Assembly (NCBI GenBank): GCA_949743895.1
Contig: CATJUX010000030.1
Location: 1 to 23,583 of the forward strand
Direction of reading: 5' to 3'
DNA: 23,583 nt
Source: JANFXS01 sp022791155
Lineage (GTDB): Bacteria > Bacillota > Clostridia > Lachnospirales > Anaerotignaceae
Both the position numbers and the translations under genes were made by a program. Below, one piece after another: positions 1 through 8,301 of this stretch. A model generated the notes under the pieces. The model was given only the letters and a program-made list of their open reading frames with translations, was not told the origin of the DNA and made no database searches. Position 1 is the stretch's first letter. Each line of letters opens with the position of its first letter.

Positions 1-33
1 AGAAGACAAATAAAGCTGTTTAAGTTTTCTTTT
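1..33 (+). terminator. Weak possible terminator of an upstream gene
   Basis: A 7-bp stem pairs AGAAGAC (1-7) with GTTTTCT (24-30) and runs into a short T tract. It could end a plus-strand gene lying before the window. The stem is AT-rich with one G-T pair, so this is only suggestive. The rest of 34-160 is very AT-rich with no gene seen. Confidence 0.3.
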
Positions 34-162
34 ATAATTATTTTTTTATAATTACAATAATGCATATATACTTTGTTGTGCACAAAATACATAACCATAT
101 TTATTATAATTCCTATTCCAAAATAAAACATAAAAATCTTAACTTTTCATTTTCAAAAAATA

Positions 163-171
163 TGGTATAAT
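163..171 (+). promoter_or_regulatory. Extended -10 promoter for comEB-exoA
   Basis: TGGTATAAT is a perfect extended -10 element. No good -35 hexamer sits 17 bases upstream, which is acceptable for TGn promoters. It would start transcription near 178, about 105 nt before the chosen comEB start. Confidence 0.5.
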
Positions 172-282
172 ATATAACAAATGCCAAAATTTCATGGTTA
201 AAGATGGATTGCATTAAAAACGAAAATATACAAACAATTGCTGTTTTCTCCAAACAAAAAGCACAAGGAGGCATATATAAGA

Positions 283-729
283 ATGAGAGCAAGCTGGGAT
301 AAATATTTTATGGAAATAGCCGAAATAGTCAAAACACGTTCAACATGTCTGCGCCGTCAAGTTGGCTCTGTCATTGTTAAAGACAACAGAATAATAACAA
401 CTGGCTATAACGGCGCACCTTCCAAAACTCACCATTGCACAGATGTTGGAACATGCCAGAGAATTGAAATGAATGTCCCTTCAGGAGAGAGGCATGAGCT
501 GTGCCGTGCATTGCACGCCGAACAAAATGCCATTATACAGGCCGCCAACATAGGCGTCAGCACAGATGACGCCACATTATATGTTACACTTCAACCGTGC
601 GTTATATGTGCTAAAATGGCTATAAACGCCGGAATTAAAAAAATTGTATACAAAGGAGAATATCCCGATCCGCTTTCATTGGAGATGCTTAAAGAAGCCA
701 ACGTTGAACTTGTCATAATGGAGGACTAA
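283..729 (+). CDS. comEB: dCMP/deoxycytidylate deaminase, ComEB family
   Basis: Zinc-dependent deaminase that converts dCMP to dUMP to feed dTMP synthesis. The name comes from a late competence operon, although the protein is a housekeeping nucleotide enzyme. The 148-residue product has the cytidine deaminase zinc site: His78-Ala-Glu80 (Glu80 catalytic) and Pro105-Cys106-x-x-Cys109. The family motif GYNGAPS is at 41-47. I chose ATG 283 because AAGGAGG lies at 265-271; the frame is open upstream to a TTG at 238, but that start has no ribosome binding site and adds a non-conserved stretch. The stop is 4 nt before exoA, whose Shine-Dalgarno lies inside the end of this gene, so the two are translationally linked. 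Family assignment is firm; a competence role is not implied. Confidence 0.93.
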   Translation: MRASWDKYFMEIAEIVKTRSTCLRRQVGSVIVKDNRIITTGYNGAPSKTHHCTDVGTCQRIEMNVPSGERHELCRALHAEQNAIIQAANIGVSTDDATLYVTLQPCVICAKMAINAGIKKIVYKGEYPDPLSLEMLKEANVELVIMED

Positions 730-733
730 TTTA

Positions 734-1489
734 ATGAAAATGATTTCATGGAATGTTAACGGCCTTCGTGCTGTTGTTGGAAAAGGTTTTATAGACGTTT
801 TCAACAGTTTCAATGCTGACATTTTTTCCATTCAGGAAACAAAACTTCAAAGTGGCCAAATAGATATTAAAACCCCCGGATACTTTCAATACTGGAATTA
901 TGCTGAAAAAAAAGGATATTCTGGTGTGGCTGTTTTCACAAAAAAAGAGCCTCTTTCAGTGAATTATGGAATTGGAATTGATGAACATGACCACGAAGGC
1001 CGTGTGATAACGCTTGAATTTGATAAGTTCTATCACGTGACTGCCTATGTTCCCAACAGTCAGGCCCAGAACGCACGCCTTGAATATAGAGTTAAATGGG
1101 AAAATGACATGAGGCGCTATCTCACAAACTTAGATTCCAAAAAACCAGTAATATTCTGTGGAGATCTCAATGTGGCGCACAATGAAATAGATCTCAAAAA
1201 TCCAAAAACAAACATCGGAAATGCCGGTTTCACATATGAAGAAAGAGAAAAATTGACAGAACTTCTAAACAGTGGCTTTGTTGACAGCTTCCGACATTTC
1301 TATCCCGACACCAAAGAAATATATTCATGGTGGAGTTACAGATTTAATGCGCGCAAAAATAATGCCGGATGGCGTATAGATTACTTCATTGTTTCAAAAA
1401 AAATATCCCAAAGCATGAAAAATGCTGCAATCCACACTGAAATAACAGGCTCAGACCACTGCCCTATATCACTTGAAATTGAATTTTAA
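734..1489 (+). CDS. exoA: Exodeoxyribonuclease III / AP endonuclease (ExoA-like)
   Basis: Base-excision-repair enzyme that cuts DNA 5' to abasic sites and removes 3'-blocking groups. At 251 residues it matches Bacillus ExoA. Family residues are visible in order: WNVNGLRA (6-13, metal-binding Asn7), QETK (34-37, metal-binding Glu35), Tyr104, GDLNVAH (143-149, Asp144 and Asn146), WRIDYF (213-218) and SDHCP (240-244, with the Asp241/His242 pair). GGAGG at 720-724 overlaps the end of comEB and sets the ATG start. Co-transcription with a dCMP deaminase is sensible, since dUMP metabolism and uracil or abasic-site repair meet at the same lesion; that functional link is inference. Confidence 0.95.
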   Translation: MKMISWNVNGLRAVVGKGFIDVFNSFNADIFSIQETKLQSGQIDIKTPGYFQYWNYAEKKGYSGVAVFTKKEPLSVNYGIGIDEHDHEGRVITLEFDKFYHVTAYVPNSQAQNARLEYRVKWENDMRRYLTNLDSKKPVIFCGDLNVAHNEIDLKNPKTNIGNAGFTYEEREKLTELLNSGFVDSFRHFYPDTKEIYSWWSYRFNARKNNAGWRIDYFIVSKKISQSMKNAAIHTEITGSDHCPISLEIEF

Positions 1490-1513
1490 AATGTTTTATC
1501 ATAAAAACATTTT
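1488..1513 (+). terminator. AT-rich hairpin after exoA
   Basis: Perfect 10-bp inverted repeat AAAATGTTTT / AAAACATTTT with a 6-nt loop, starting in the exoA stop codon. No T tract follows, so it may be a weak terminator or a 3'-end protecting hairpin. Confidence 0.35.
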
Positions 1514-1607
1514 CCCAAAATGCTCAACTTATGGTAATATCATAAATATAAATGGAACCTTAAAATATTGCATTTTTAGAAAAATTATATAATTATGAAA
1601 ATCTCAA

Positions 1608-1636
1608 TTGCTGATAACCAAAAAGTTTTTTATATA
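1608..1636 (+). promoter_or_regulatory. Possible promoter of the CoA-transferase gene
   Basis: TTGCTG (1608-1613), 17-nt spacer and TATATA (1631-1636) would give a leader of about 20 nt ending in AGGAGG at 1650-1655. A competing TATAAT at 1588-1593 has no well-spaced -35. Weak support in AT-rich DNA. Confidence 0.35.
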
Positions 1637-1662
1637 AATACTACTTTTTAGGAGGAATTTTT

Positions 1663-2964
1663 ATGAACAATTTTAATGAAATGTATAAGAAAAAGCTTAA
1701 AAGCCCCGATGAGATAGCAGAGCTAATGCAAGATGGATTTGTATGCGCCTCCCCAATATGCAGTGGCGAACCTTTTGATATAGTTCAATCCATAGCCAAA
1801 AGAAGTGCTGAAGGGAAAGTTCATGATGTTGAAATTGACGGTCTTTTGACACTTCCCGGCCCTGATTATCTTAAACCAGAATTTTATGACAAAATCAAAC
1901 ATGTGTCATATTTCCTTGGCCCAGGAAGCCGCAAAGGCGCCCAAAGCGGTCAGTTTGATTATATACCAGCCAACTACAGTGACATTCCTTCAATATTATG
2001 TTCACGAAAGCTTGACGTTTGTCTTTTGAATGTTTCGCCTATGGATAAGCATGGCTATTTTTCTATGGGTGCTTATGGCTGTGTTGGCCCAGCAATTTTG
2101 AGGAGTGCAAAACATGTTTTTGTTGAAGTCAACAAATATATGCCCCGCACTCATGGAGAAAACATTGTTCACATATCTCAGGTTGAAGCCCTTTGTGAAA
2201 ATGATCGCCCACTTCCTGAACTTGCTGTTACGGAACCCAGTGAAGATGAGAAAAAAATGGGCTCTATGATTGCCGAACTGATTCCCGATGGCGCCACAAT
2301 ACAGCTTGGAATAGGCGCTGTTGCTGGAGCAATTGGAAAAGCCCTTATAAACAAAAAGGATCTTGGAATACATACAGAAATGTTCTCGGACAGCATGGTG
2401 GATCTCATTGAGGCTGGAGTTGTAACAAATGAGCGCAAAAATATATATCGCGGAAGAACTGTCAGCGCTTTCTGCTATGGAAGCCGCCGCGTCTATGATT
2501 TTATAGATGACAACCCAGGGGTTGAAATGCTTCCTGTGGACTATGTGAACGATCCATATGTCATCGCACAAATGGACAATTTCATATCAGTTAATTCTGG
2601 AATGGAAGTTGACTTCCTTGGCCAGGTCAGTGCAGAAAGCATAGGCCCAATGCCGTTCAGCGGAAGTGGCGGCCAGTTTGACTATGTCAAAGGCGCAAGA
2701 CTCAGCAAAGGCGGCAGAAGTTTTATTGCAATGAACTCAACAGCAAAAAATGGAACAATTTCAAAAATAAAACCAATGCTGACACCAGGAGCTGCTGTTA
2801 CAACACACAAAAATGAAGTTGATGCCATTGTCACAGAATATGGCGTGGCCGTTCTCAAGGGGCATTCCGTCAGAGAACGCACAAAATCACTCATAAACAT
2901 AGCGCATCCAAAATTCCGTGATGAACTCGCTTTTGAAGCTAAAAAAATGAATATACTCATATAA
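1663..2964 (+). CDS. Acetyl-CoA hydrolase/transferase family CoA-transferase (4-hydroxybutyrate/butyrate type)
   Basis: Cytoplasmic CoA-transferase of 433 residues, the usual length for the acetyl-CoA hydrolase/transferase family, which moves CoA between acetate and short acyl groups (butyryl-, propionyl- or 4-hydroxybutyryl-CoA). The catalytic Glu is Glu239 in IHTEMFSDSMVDLIEAG; in this family it forms the glutamyl-CoA thioester. A glycine-rich CoA-binding loop, GSGGQFDYVKGA, is at 334-345. The substrate cannot be read from sequence; HTEM resembles 4-hydroxybutyrate CoA-transferases. ATG 1663 follows a strong AGGAGG. The gene stands alone between a probable promoter and a 15-bp hairpin. In a fermenter it would serve acid/CoA exchange during amino-acid or butyrate metabolism (inference). 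Confidence 0.88.
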   Translation: MNNFNEMYKKKLKSPDEIAELMQDGFVCASPICSGEPFDIVQSIAKRSAEGKVHDVEIDGLLTLPGPDYLKPEFYDKIKHVSYFLGPGSRKGAQSGQFDYIPANYSDIPSILCSRKLDVCLLNVSPMDKHGYFSMGAYGCVGPAILRSAKHVFVEVNKYMPRTHGENIVHISQVEALCENDRPLPELAVTEPSEDEKKMGSMIAELIPDGATIQLGIGAVAGAIGKALINKKDLGIHTEMFSDSMVDLIEAGVVTNERKNIYRGRTVSAFCYGSRRVYDFIDDNPGVEMLPVDYVNDPYVIAQMDNFISVNSGMEVDFLGQVSAESIGPMPFSGSGGQFDYVKGARLSKGGRSFIAMNSTAKNGTISKIKPMLTPGAAVTTHKNEVDAIVTEYGVAVLKGHSVRERTKSLINIAHPKFRDELAFEAKKMNILI

Positions 2965-2968
2965 CATG

Positions 2969-3004
2969 AATATGGCCATTGAAAATCTGTTCAATGGCCA
3001 TATT
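2969..3004. terminator. Perfect 15-bp hairpin between convergent genes
   Basis: AATATGGCCATTGAA (2969-2983) is exactly inverted at 2990-3004 around a 6-nt loop. It lies 4 nt after the CoA-transferase stop, and the converging hydroxy-acid oxidase gene ends at 3143. The T content after it is modest on both strands, so it may be a bidirectional terminator or a transcript-end stabiliser. Nothing else is recognised in 3005-3142. Confidence 0.6.
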
Positions 3005-3142
3005 ATTATAGAGATATATTACATACATTAATCTTATTAAAGCTTCAAAAATTTTTACAAAATCACAAGCCAATAGTCTTCCAAGCACATGTTTATAGAA
3101 TATTTTTTGAAACAATATACTAAACATTTTATAAATTTTTTG

Positions 3143-4159
3143 TCAAAACATAATCTTATCTCTTGTAATTTCTTTCAATGTGCCGCTTGCTGTGAGCGCC
3201 ATAACTCGCCTCAGCTCCTCTTTTAACCTTTCTGTATAGAGTTTAACACCCTCAATTTCTCCGCCAAAAGCAGCAATTGAATATGGCCTTCCTATAAGAA
3301 CGGCGTCTGCACCCAAGGCAATGACCTTGAATATGTCTTCACCACTTCTCACGCCTCCGTCAACAAGCACTTTAACACAGTCTCCAACGGCATCTTTTAT
3401 TTGTGGAAGCATTTCGAATGTGGCCGGTGTGTCCTCAATGAATCTTCCACCGTGATTTGAAACAACAATTGCATAAGCCCCAGCCTCACATGCTTTAACA
3501 GCGCTTGAAGGCGTCATTATTCCTTTAATTATAAACGGAAGCTTTGTGAGATTTATAATCTCCCTAAGTTCAGAAACACCCTTGGCCATTCCACTTTGGC
3601 CATCACTCATGAATATGGGAATGGCTATGGAGTCAATGTCACATGCAATTGCCACAGCATTTGCCTTCTCGGCCATTCTTATTCTCTTTTCAGCCTTTTC
3701 CAAATTCCACGGCTTCATTGTTGGAATGGCAAACCCTCCTGCTGCTGAAATGTGTTTCAGGGGAGCTTCAAATTCAATATCATGCGGGCCATCACCTGTG
3801 AAAGCAATTATACCACTTTCTTTTGCGCCATTTATAATAATTTCTGTATATTGATCCTCTGTCATATTCCCGCCATAGCTTGGCCCCATTCCTCCTATAG
3901 GAGCAATAAAAACAGGAATGTCGAATTTATGACCAAACATTGAAACGGAGGTGTCAATGCCTTTATTTTCATATATGCAATCCATGTGGATTTTAACATT
4001 TGAGAGAAATTTAACACTCTCTATAAATCCACGCCCGCTTCCACGTGCTCCAAGCCCTGGAACCTTTCCTTTGCAGTAAACGCCATTGCATACAGGACAA
4101 ACGTTGCAATGTGGATAAAGCCTTTCCCTCGCAATCTTCAAAACATCTTCGTAATTCAT
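3143..4159 (-). CDS. FMN-dependent alpha-hydroxy-acid oxidase/dehydrogenase-like protein with N-terminal four-Cys motif
   Basis: TIM-barrel flavoprotein of the lactate oxidase/glycolate oxidase family, predicted to oxidise a 2-hydroxy acid with FMN. Visible features are an FMN-contact strand, FDIPVFIAPIGGMG (79-92); a conserved Lys212; the active-site motif SNHGGR (234-239), giving catalytic His236 and substrate-binding Arg239; and the phosphate-binding end VDGGVRSGEDIFK (266-278) with GADAVLIGRP (283-292). At 338 residues it is a little shorter than typical lactate oxidases. Unusual is an N-terminal Cys set, Cys18, Cys21, Cys24 and Cys29 (CxxCxxCx4C), before the barrel, which could bind an iron-sulfur cluster or zinc. 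ATG 4159 follows AGGAGGAG (complement of 4164-4172). Transcribed divergently from the NhaC gene. The substrate is unknown. Confidence 0.85.
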   Translation of the reverse strand: MNYEDVLKIARERLYPHCNVCPVCNGVYCKGKVPGLGARGSGRGFIESVKFLSNVKIHMDCIYENKGIDTSVSMFGHKFDIPVFIAPIGGMGPSYGGNMTEDQYTEIIINGAKESGIIAFTGDGPHDIEFEAPLKHISAAGGFAIPTMKPWNLEKAEKRIRMAEKANAVAIACDIDSIAIPIFMSDGQSGMAKGVSELREIINLTKLPFIIKGIMTPSSAVKACEAGAYAIVVSNHGGRFIEDTPATFEMLPQIKDAVGDCVKVLVDGGVRSGEDIFKVIALGADAVLIGRPYSIAAFGGEIEGVKLYTERLKEELRRVMALTASGTLKEITRDKIMF

Positions 4160-4207
4160 AAAATCTCCTCCTGATTTTTATGTTTATAAAATTATTTTAA
4201 CAAGTTT

Positions 4208-4235
4208 ATTATACAAAATTTCCCAGATAAAACAA
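4208..4235 (-). promoter_or_regulatory. Sigma-A promoter of the hydroxy-acid oxidase gene
   Basis: On the minus strand, TTGTTT (4230-4235), 16-nt spacer, TATAAT (4208-4213). It lies about 50 nt before the start codon, in the divergent intergenic region. Confidence 0.6.
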
Positions 4236-4273
4236 CACAATTTACAAATACATTCAAAAATCGGAAGAATTGA

Positions 4274-4302
4274 TTGAATACATACAAACTATGTGATAGT
4301 AT
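4274..4302 (+). promoter_or_regulatory. Promoter of the NhaC-family gene
   Basis: TTGAAT (4274-4279), 17-nt spacer, TAGTAT (4297-4302) with a TGA extended -10. Transcription would begin near 4309, downstream of the GTG at 4293. This supports ATG 4338 as the real start. Confidence 0.55.
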
Positions 4303-4337
4303 TAATACATTATAATTTTGAAAGGGGTTTTATATTC

Positions 4338-5897
4338 ATGGAAGCAATAGACGTTGGATTTTTGTCGGTTATCCCTCCGATAATCGCCATAGGATTGGCA
4401 CTTATCACAAAAGAGGTAATTTCATCTTTGATAATCGGCATACTTTCAGGAACATTCATCTATTCTGTTTACACAACTGAAGGTTTTTTGAATGTGCTCA
4501 TTAAGACAATTGAAACAACTGTAACTCTTATGAGCCAAAAACTTTCAGAAAACATCCCAATTGTTCTCTTTCTTTGCTTTTTAGGGTGTTTGGTTGTTGT
4601 TGTCACAAAGGCTGGCGGTTCAAAAGCATATGGAGACTGGGCAAGCAACAAAATTAAATCAAAGAAAAGTGCTCAACTTGCCACAAGCGCACTTGGCGCA
4701 TTAATATTCATTGATGACTATTTCAACTGTCTCACTGTTGGAACTGTCATGCGCCCAGTGACTGACAAATATAAAATCTCTCACGCAAAGCTTGCCTACA
4801 TCATTGATGCAACAGCAGCACCAATTTGTATTATAGCGCCTGTTTCAAGCTGGGCTGCCTCGGTTATAAGCCAAATGGGAGACACCGGGCTTAACGGAAT
4901 GGAATCATTTGTGCGTTCAATACCATTCAATCTTTATGCAATTTTAACAATAATCACTATTATAATTCTTTCTATAACAGATCTTGACTTTGGCCCAATG
5001 GAAAAACGCGAATATGAAGCCAAAAAAACCGGCAACCTGAACTATACTGAAGCCAAAAACAGTTCCCATGCTGCCAGTGATGAGCTTGAAAACCTCGAAG
5101 TTTCTCCAAAAGGCACTGTTTTTGATCTCATAGTGCCTATAGCAGCCCTCATTGTGTTCTCAATTTTATCAATGCTTTATGTTGGGGGATATTTTGAAGG
5201 CGGAATGTCGCTTGCAGACGGTTTTGGAAACACAGATGCCGGCCCTGCTCTTGCGCTGAGCAGTTTCGTTTCTTTGATAGTTGCATTTTTAATATTCATA
5301 CCACGAAAAATAATTTCTTTCCGATCTTTCATGGATGGCATGGGTGAAGGCGTCAAATCAATGACAGGTGCAATTATAATATTAACATTGGCGTGGACAA
5401 TAAGCGGCGTTTGCAGAAATTTGCTTTCAACAGGGCCTTATGTGAGCAACATAGTTGCAACTTCAAATATGCCCACAATGCTCATACCCGCAATAATATT
5501 TGTTGTTGCCGGCTTTCTTTCCTTTTCAATGGGGACAAGCTGGGGAACATTCGGCATACTTATACCAATTATAGCCTCTATATGCGAAGCTGTGGCTCCT
5601 GAACTCACCATCATTTCACTCGCCGCCACACTTGCTGGTTCTGTTTTTGGAGATCACTGCTCACCAATTTCAGACACAACAATACTTTCAAGCACAGGCG
5701 CCTCATGTAACCATATCGACCACGTGTCAACACAAATTCCATATGCTGTCACAGTTGCAGCTTGCTCACTCATTGGATATATTGTTGCCGGCTTCACAAA
5801 AAATTTAATTGCAACATGGGCTGTTTCAATAATTGCACTTATTATAATTATAACTGTTCTTCACAAAACATCTGTAAAAGGCGAAGAAAAAATATAA
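4338..5897 (+). CDS. NhaC-family Na+/H+ antiporter
   Basis: Polytopic inner-membrane antiporter of 519 residues exchanging Na+ for H+; relatives also exchange organic acids such as malate or lactate. Hydrophobic segments run the length of the protein, with a charged cytoplasmic-looking loop at about 220-262. Family signatures are IDDYFNCLTVGTVMRP (125-140), IDATAAPICIIAPVSSWAA (156-174), MGTSWGTFGILIP (398-410) and GSVFGDHCSPISDTTILSS (434-452). I start at ATG 4338, preceded by AAAGGGG (4321-4327); an in-frame GTG at 4293 lies upstream of the predicted transcription start. The divergent neighbour is a 2-hydroxy-acid flavoenzyme, which leaves open an organic-acid/Na+ exchange role, but ion specificity cannot be read from sequence. 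Confidence 0.9.
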   Translation: MEAIDVGFLSVIPPIIAIGLALITKEVISSLIIGILSGTFIYSVYTTEGFLNVLIKTIETTVTLMSQKLSENIPIVLFLCFLGCLVVVVTKAGGSKAYGDWASNKIKSKKSAQLATSALGALIFIDDYFNCLTVGTVMRPVTDKYKISHAKLAYIIDATAAPICIIAPVSSWAASVISQMGDTGLNGMESFVRSIPFNLYAILTIITIIILSITDLDFGPMEKREYEAKKTGNLNYTEAKNSSHAASDELENLEVSPKGTVFDLIVPIAALIVFSILSMLYVGGYFEGGMSLADGFGNTDAGPALALSSFVSLIVAFLIFIPRKIISFRSFMDGMGEGVKSMTGAIIILTLAWTISGVCRNLLSTGPYVSNIVATSNMPTMLIPAIIFVVAGFLSFSMGTSWGTFGILIPIIASICEAVAPELTIISLAATLAGSVFGDHCSPISDTTILSSTGASCNHIDHVSTQIPYAVTVAACSLIGYIVAGFTKNLIATWAVSIIALIIIITVLHKTSVKGEEKI

Positions 5898-5912
5898 AAC
5901 ATTTTCTAAAAG

Positions 5913-5938
5913 ACCCGTCTGAAAAAGGCGGGTTTTTT
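5913..5938 (+). terminator. Intrinsic terminator of the NhaC-family gene
   Basis: ACCCGTC (5913-5919) pairs with GGCGGGT (5927-5933) including one G-T pair; the 7-nt loop is TGAAAAA and six T follow. Classic rho-independent structure 15 nt after the stop. Confidence 0.9.
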
Positions 5939-6257
5939 AATTTTAAAATGAAGCATAACCTGCTCATTTTGGAAATATGACCATTATAGAAAACTAATTT
6001 TTTTGCATGATATGAAAGCATTTGCAAAACAAGTTTCAAAAGAACATGCCAAGTTGATAAATACAATTCAATACACTACCTCTTTTATTATATATAATGC
6101 TCCTTTATGTCAAAAATCTTTTTGGCCAAAAAATTTATTTTCCAATATTCCGGTTTATTCAGTTATTAATTAACAATTGTAGAGCTAAAATAAATGTTTA
6201 ATATGTTAATTCTCATTTTTTCTCTGTGTAACTCCATTTTTCTAAAAATTTAACTGT
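5939..6257. other. AT-rich intergenic stretch without a gene
   Basis: No open frame here has a ribosome binding site or recognisable product. The only distinct element is the 14-bp palindrome TTTTTGGCCAAAAA at 6119-6132, upstream of the kinase promoter. Confidence 0.6.
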
Positions 6258-6287
6258 TTGAATATATCCCTTTTCTATTGTTATAAT
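6258..6287 (+). promoter_or_regulatory. Promoter of the kinase/regulator operon
   Basis: TTGAAT (6258-6263), 18-nt spacer, TATAAT (6282-6287), with TGT directly before the -10 (extended -10). Predicted start near 6294, leaving a leader of about 125 nt. Confidence 0.7.
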
Positions 6288-6310
6288 ATTTATATAGTTG
6301 AAACACTTTA

Positions 6311-6395
6311 TAAAATTATATATCTATAATTGCTTTATATAATTTTAAAGATGAAACCCGGGACTCATTTTTTCAGTGTCAATTATAAAATCCCG
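6311..6395 (+). other. Structured leader of the kinase operon
   Basis: Two elements lie between the promoter and the kinase start. One is a perfect 12-bp AT-only hairpin, TAAAATTATATA (6311-6322) with TATATAATTTTA (6336-6347). The other is a possible long-range pairing of CGGGA (6359-6363) with TCCCG (6391-6395). It matches no riboswitch class I know, and there is no terminator. It may simply be untranslated RNA. Confidence 0.35.
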
Positions 6396-6419
6396 TGTAA
6401 ATTTTCACAGGAGTAGTTT

Positions 6420-8291
6420 ATGAAAAAAAGCAAATCTTCTCTAAAAAGAAGAATATCAATGATTTATATCAGCCTTATATTTATAATAGTGGCTCTTGGC
6501 GCCATTTCCATTTATAGTCTCAGCAATATAAGCGCCTATGTTGGAAGCCTTATAACAACAAACTACAACAGCATCGAGCGCATTGCTGAAATGGATGCTG
6601 CTCTCAAAGAACAGCGTCAAGATATGCTTTTATACATATATAGTTCTGAAGAAGACAATTCAATCGAAAGTTTTCAAAAGCATTATGACACATTTATGTC
6701 ATATTATGAAAAAGAATATGGCACAATAGTTATTCCCGAAGAAATGAGCTTTATTGTTCAAATTAAAAATGAGTATGATGAGTTTGCCGAAATGTTTCAA
6801 ATTCTCCAAACGTTTGACACAAGCAATCCAAACAGCGATCAATTTGAAAAAGCACTCATCTATTATGAAAAAACCATTTTGCCACAATATGATAAAACTC
6901 TTTCTGAACTCAAAAAATTGAAAACTTCAAACGAAACAGCTCTTTTCGCAAGGAGAGATGACACTTATTCAATAATACAAAACACCACATATTTACTGTG
7001 TTTCCTGTTTATATTTACGGCTATAACCTCATTTGTGACATTCCGCTATTATATAAACAAACTTTTTGGGCCGCTCTATGAACTCACTCAAAACTTGAAA
7101 TCAGTGCGTCAGGGAAATTTGAATAGAAAGGTTATAATTCAAGACACTGACGAATTGGGTTCTCTATGCAATGAATTCAACAACATGACTCAGCGTTTAA
7201 GTGAGTTTGAAAAAAGCACTTTAGGCTCTCTCATGGAGGAAAAAAACAAAACTTATGCAATTGTAAAAAGCATAACTGAGCCGATGCTTATACTTGATGC
7301 AAACTATAATGTCACATTGATGAACGACTCTTTCGAGAGATTGCTCTTCTCTCCTATAAGCGAGAATGTCAATGCTCACTTTTTGGATGCAATGGCACAA
7401 AGCTGTTTCTCAAGCGCTGCTGCAAAAATCAATTATAGAGCTGCTGAATATTGGAATGGTGTCATCAAGATAAACCACAATTGGAAACCTGCATATTACA
7501 ATGTTATGGTTTCTCCCATTTCTCAAAATGGCAATGGACAAAATAAGTTTGTTATAATTGTTTTTTATGACATAACAGAAATGAAACTTCTTGAAAAAAT
7601 GCGCACCGACTTTATAGCAACAATTTCTCATGAATTTAAAACTCCTTTAACCTCTATAATCATTGGTGCCGATTTGCTTGGAAATTGCAGCATAGGGCAA
7701 ATGAATAAAGAGCAGCGGGAAATTTTAGAAACTATAAAAGACGACAGCCAGCAGCTCAATGTTCTTGTAAACGATCTTCTTGAGCTTTCAAAAGCTGAGT
7801 CAAGCAATATAATTTATCAGTTTAAGTTTATATCAATTGAATCGGCATTAGAAAAATGCACCAAACAATTTCTCCCACGCGCAAAAAATCTTGGCGTTGA
7901 CATAGAAATAGTTCCATATGAAAATCTTCCAAAAGTCTATGCCGATTTTTCTAAAATTGTTTGGGTTCTTAACAATCTTGTTTCAAATGCACTCAAATAT
8001 ACATCATCTAATGGCAAAATTAAATTAAGCGCCATGCCTTTGAACAATTTTATAAAGATATGTGTTGAAGATAACGGCAAAGGCATACCAGATGAATTCG
8101 TTGAAAAAATATTTGACAAATATGTTCAAGTTCCTGGCTGCGACATTGAAACACGGGGAACAGGGCTTGGCCTTGCCGTGGCAAAGGATATTATAACCGC
8201 TCACAAAGGACGCATTTGGTGCGAAAGTGACATTTCTAAAGGAAGCCGGTTCTATTTCACACTTCCCATAAATGACATAAAATTTATATAG
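6420..8291 (+). CDS. Membrane sensor histidine kinase (HAMP-PAS-HisKA-HATPase)
   Basis: Transmembrane two-component kinase of 623 residues. In order: TM1 at about 13-35; an extracytoplasmic, probably helical-bundle sensor at 36-188 carrying charged helices like methyl-accepting sensors; TM2 at about 189-211; HAMP at about 212-262; a PAS domain at about 275-385; HisKA with phospho-acceptor His404 in ISHEFKTPL; and the ATPase domain with N box NNLVSNALKYT (518-528), G1 DNGKGIP (551-557), F box IFDKYVQ (564-570) and G2 GTGLGL (580-585). All catalytic motifs are intact. The order resembles Pseudomonas KinB. AGGAG at 6409-6413 sets the start. It is first in an operon with its presumed partner regulator 10 nt downstream. 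The signal sensed is unknown. Confidence 0.93.
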   Translation: MKKSKSSLKRRISMIYISLIFIIVALGAISIYSLSNISAYVGSLITTNYNSIERIAEMDAALKEQRQDMLLYIYSSEEDNSIESFQKHYDTFMSYYEKEYGTIVIPEEMSFIVQIKNEYDEFAEMFQILQTFDTSNPNSDQFEKALIYYEKTILPQYDKTLSELKKLKTSNETALFARRDDTYSIIQNTTYLLCFLFIFTAITSFVTFRYYINKLFGPLYELTQNLKSVRQGNLNRKVIIQDTDELGSLCNEFNNMTQRLSEFEKSTLGSLMEEKNKTYAIVKSITEPMLILDANYNVTLMNDSFERLLFSPISENVNAHFLDAMAQSCFSSAAAKINYRAAEYWNGVIKINHNWKPAYYNVMVSPISQNGNGQNKFVIIVFYDITEMKLLEKMRTDFIATISHEFKTPLTSIIIGADLLGNCSIGQMNKEQREILETIKDDSQQLNVLVNDLLELSKAESSNIIYQFKFISIESALEKCTKQFLPRAKNLGVDIEIVPYENLPKVYADFSKIVWVLNNLVSNALKYTSSNGKIKLSAMPLNNFIKICVEDNGKGIPDEFVEKIFDKYVQVPGCDIETRGTGLGLAVAKDIITAHKGRIWCESDISKGSRFYFTLPINDIKFI

Positions 8292-8301
8292 GAGAAATTT
8301 G

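Noticed and set aside
238..282. Longer N-terminus of ComEB from a TTG start
   Set aside because: No ribosome binding site, and AAGGAGG at 265-271 sits correctly for ATG 283, whose product begins like other family members.
2002..2571. 189-codon open frame antisense to the CoA-transferase
   Set aside because: Shadow of a strongly conserved gene; composition is atypical, with no ribosome binding site or family resemblance.
4293..4337. GTG start for the NhaC-family antiporter
   Set aside because: It lies upstream of the predicted transcription start, and ATG 4338 has a good Shine-Dalgarno.
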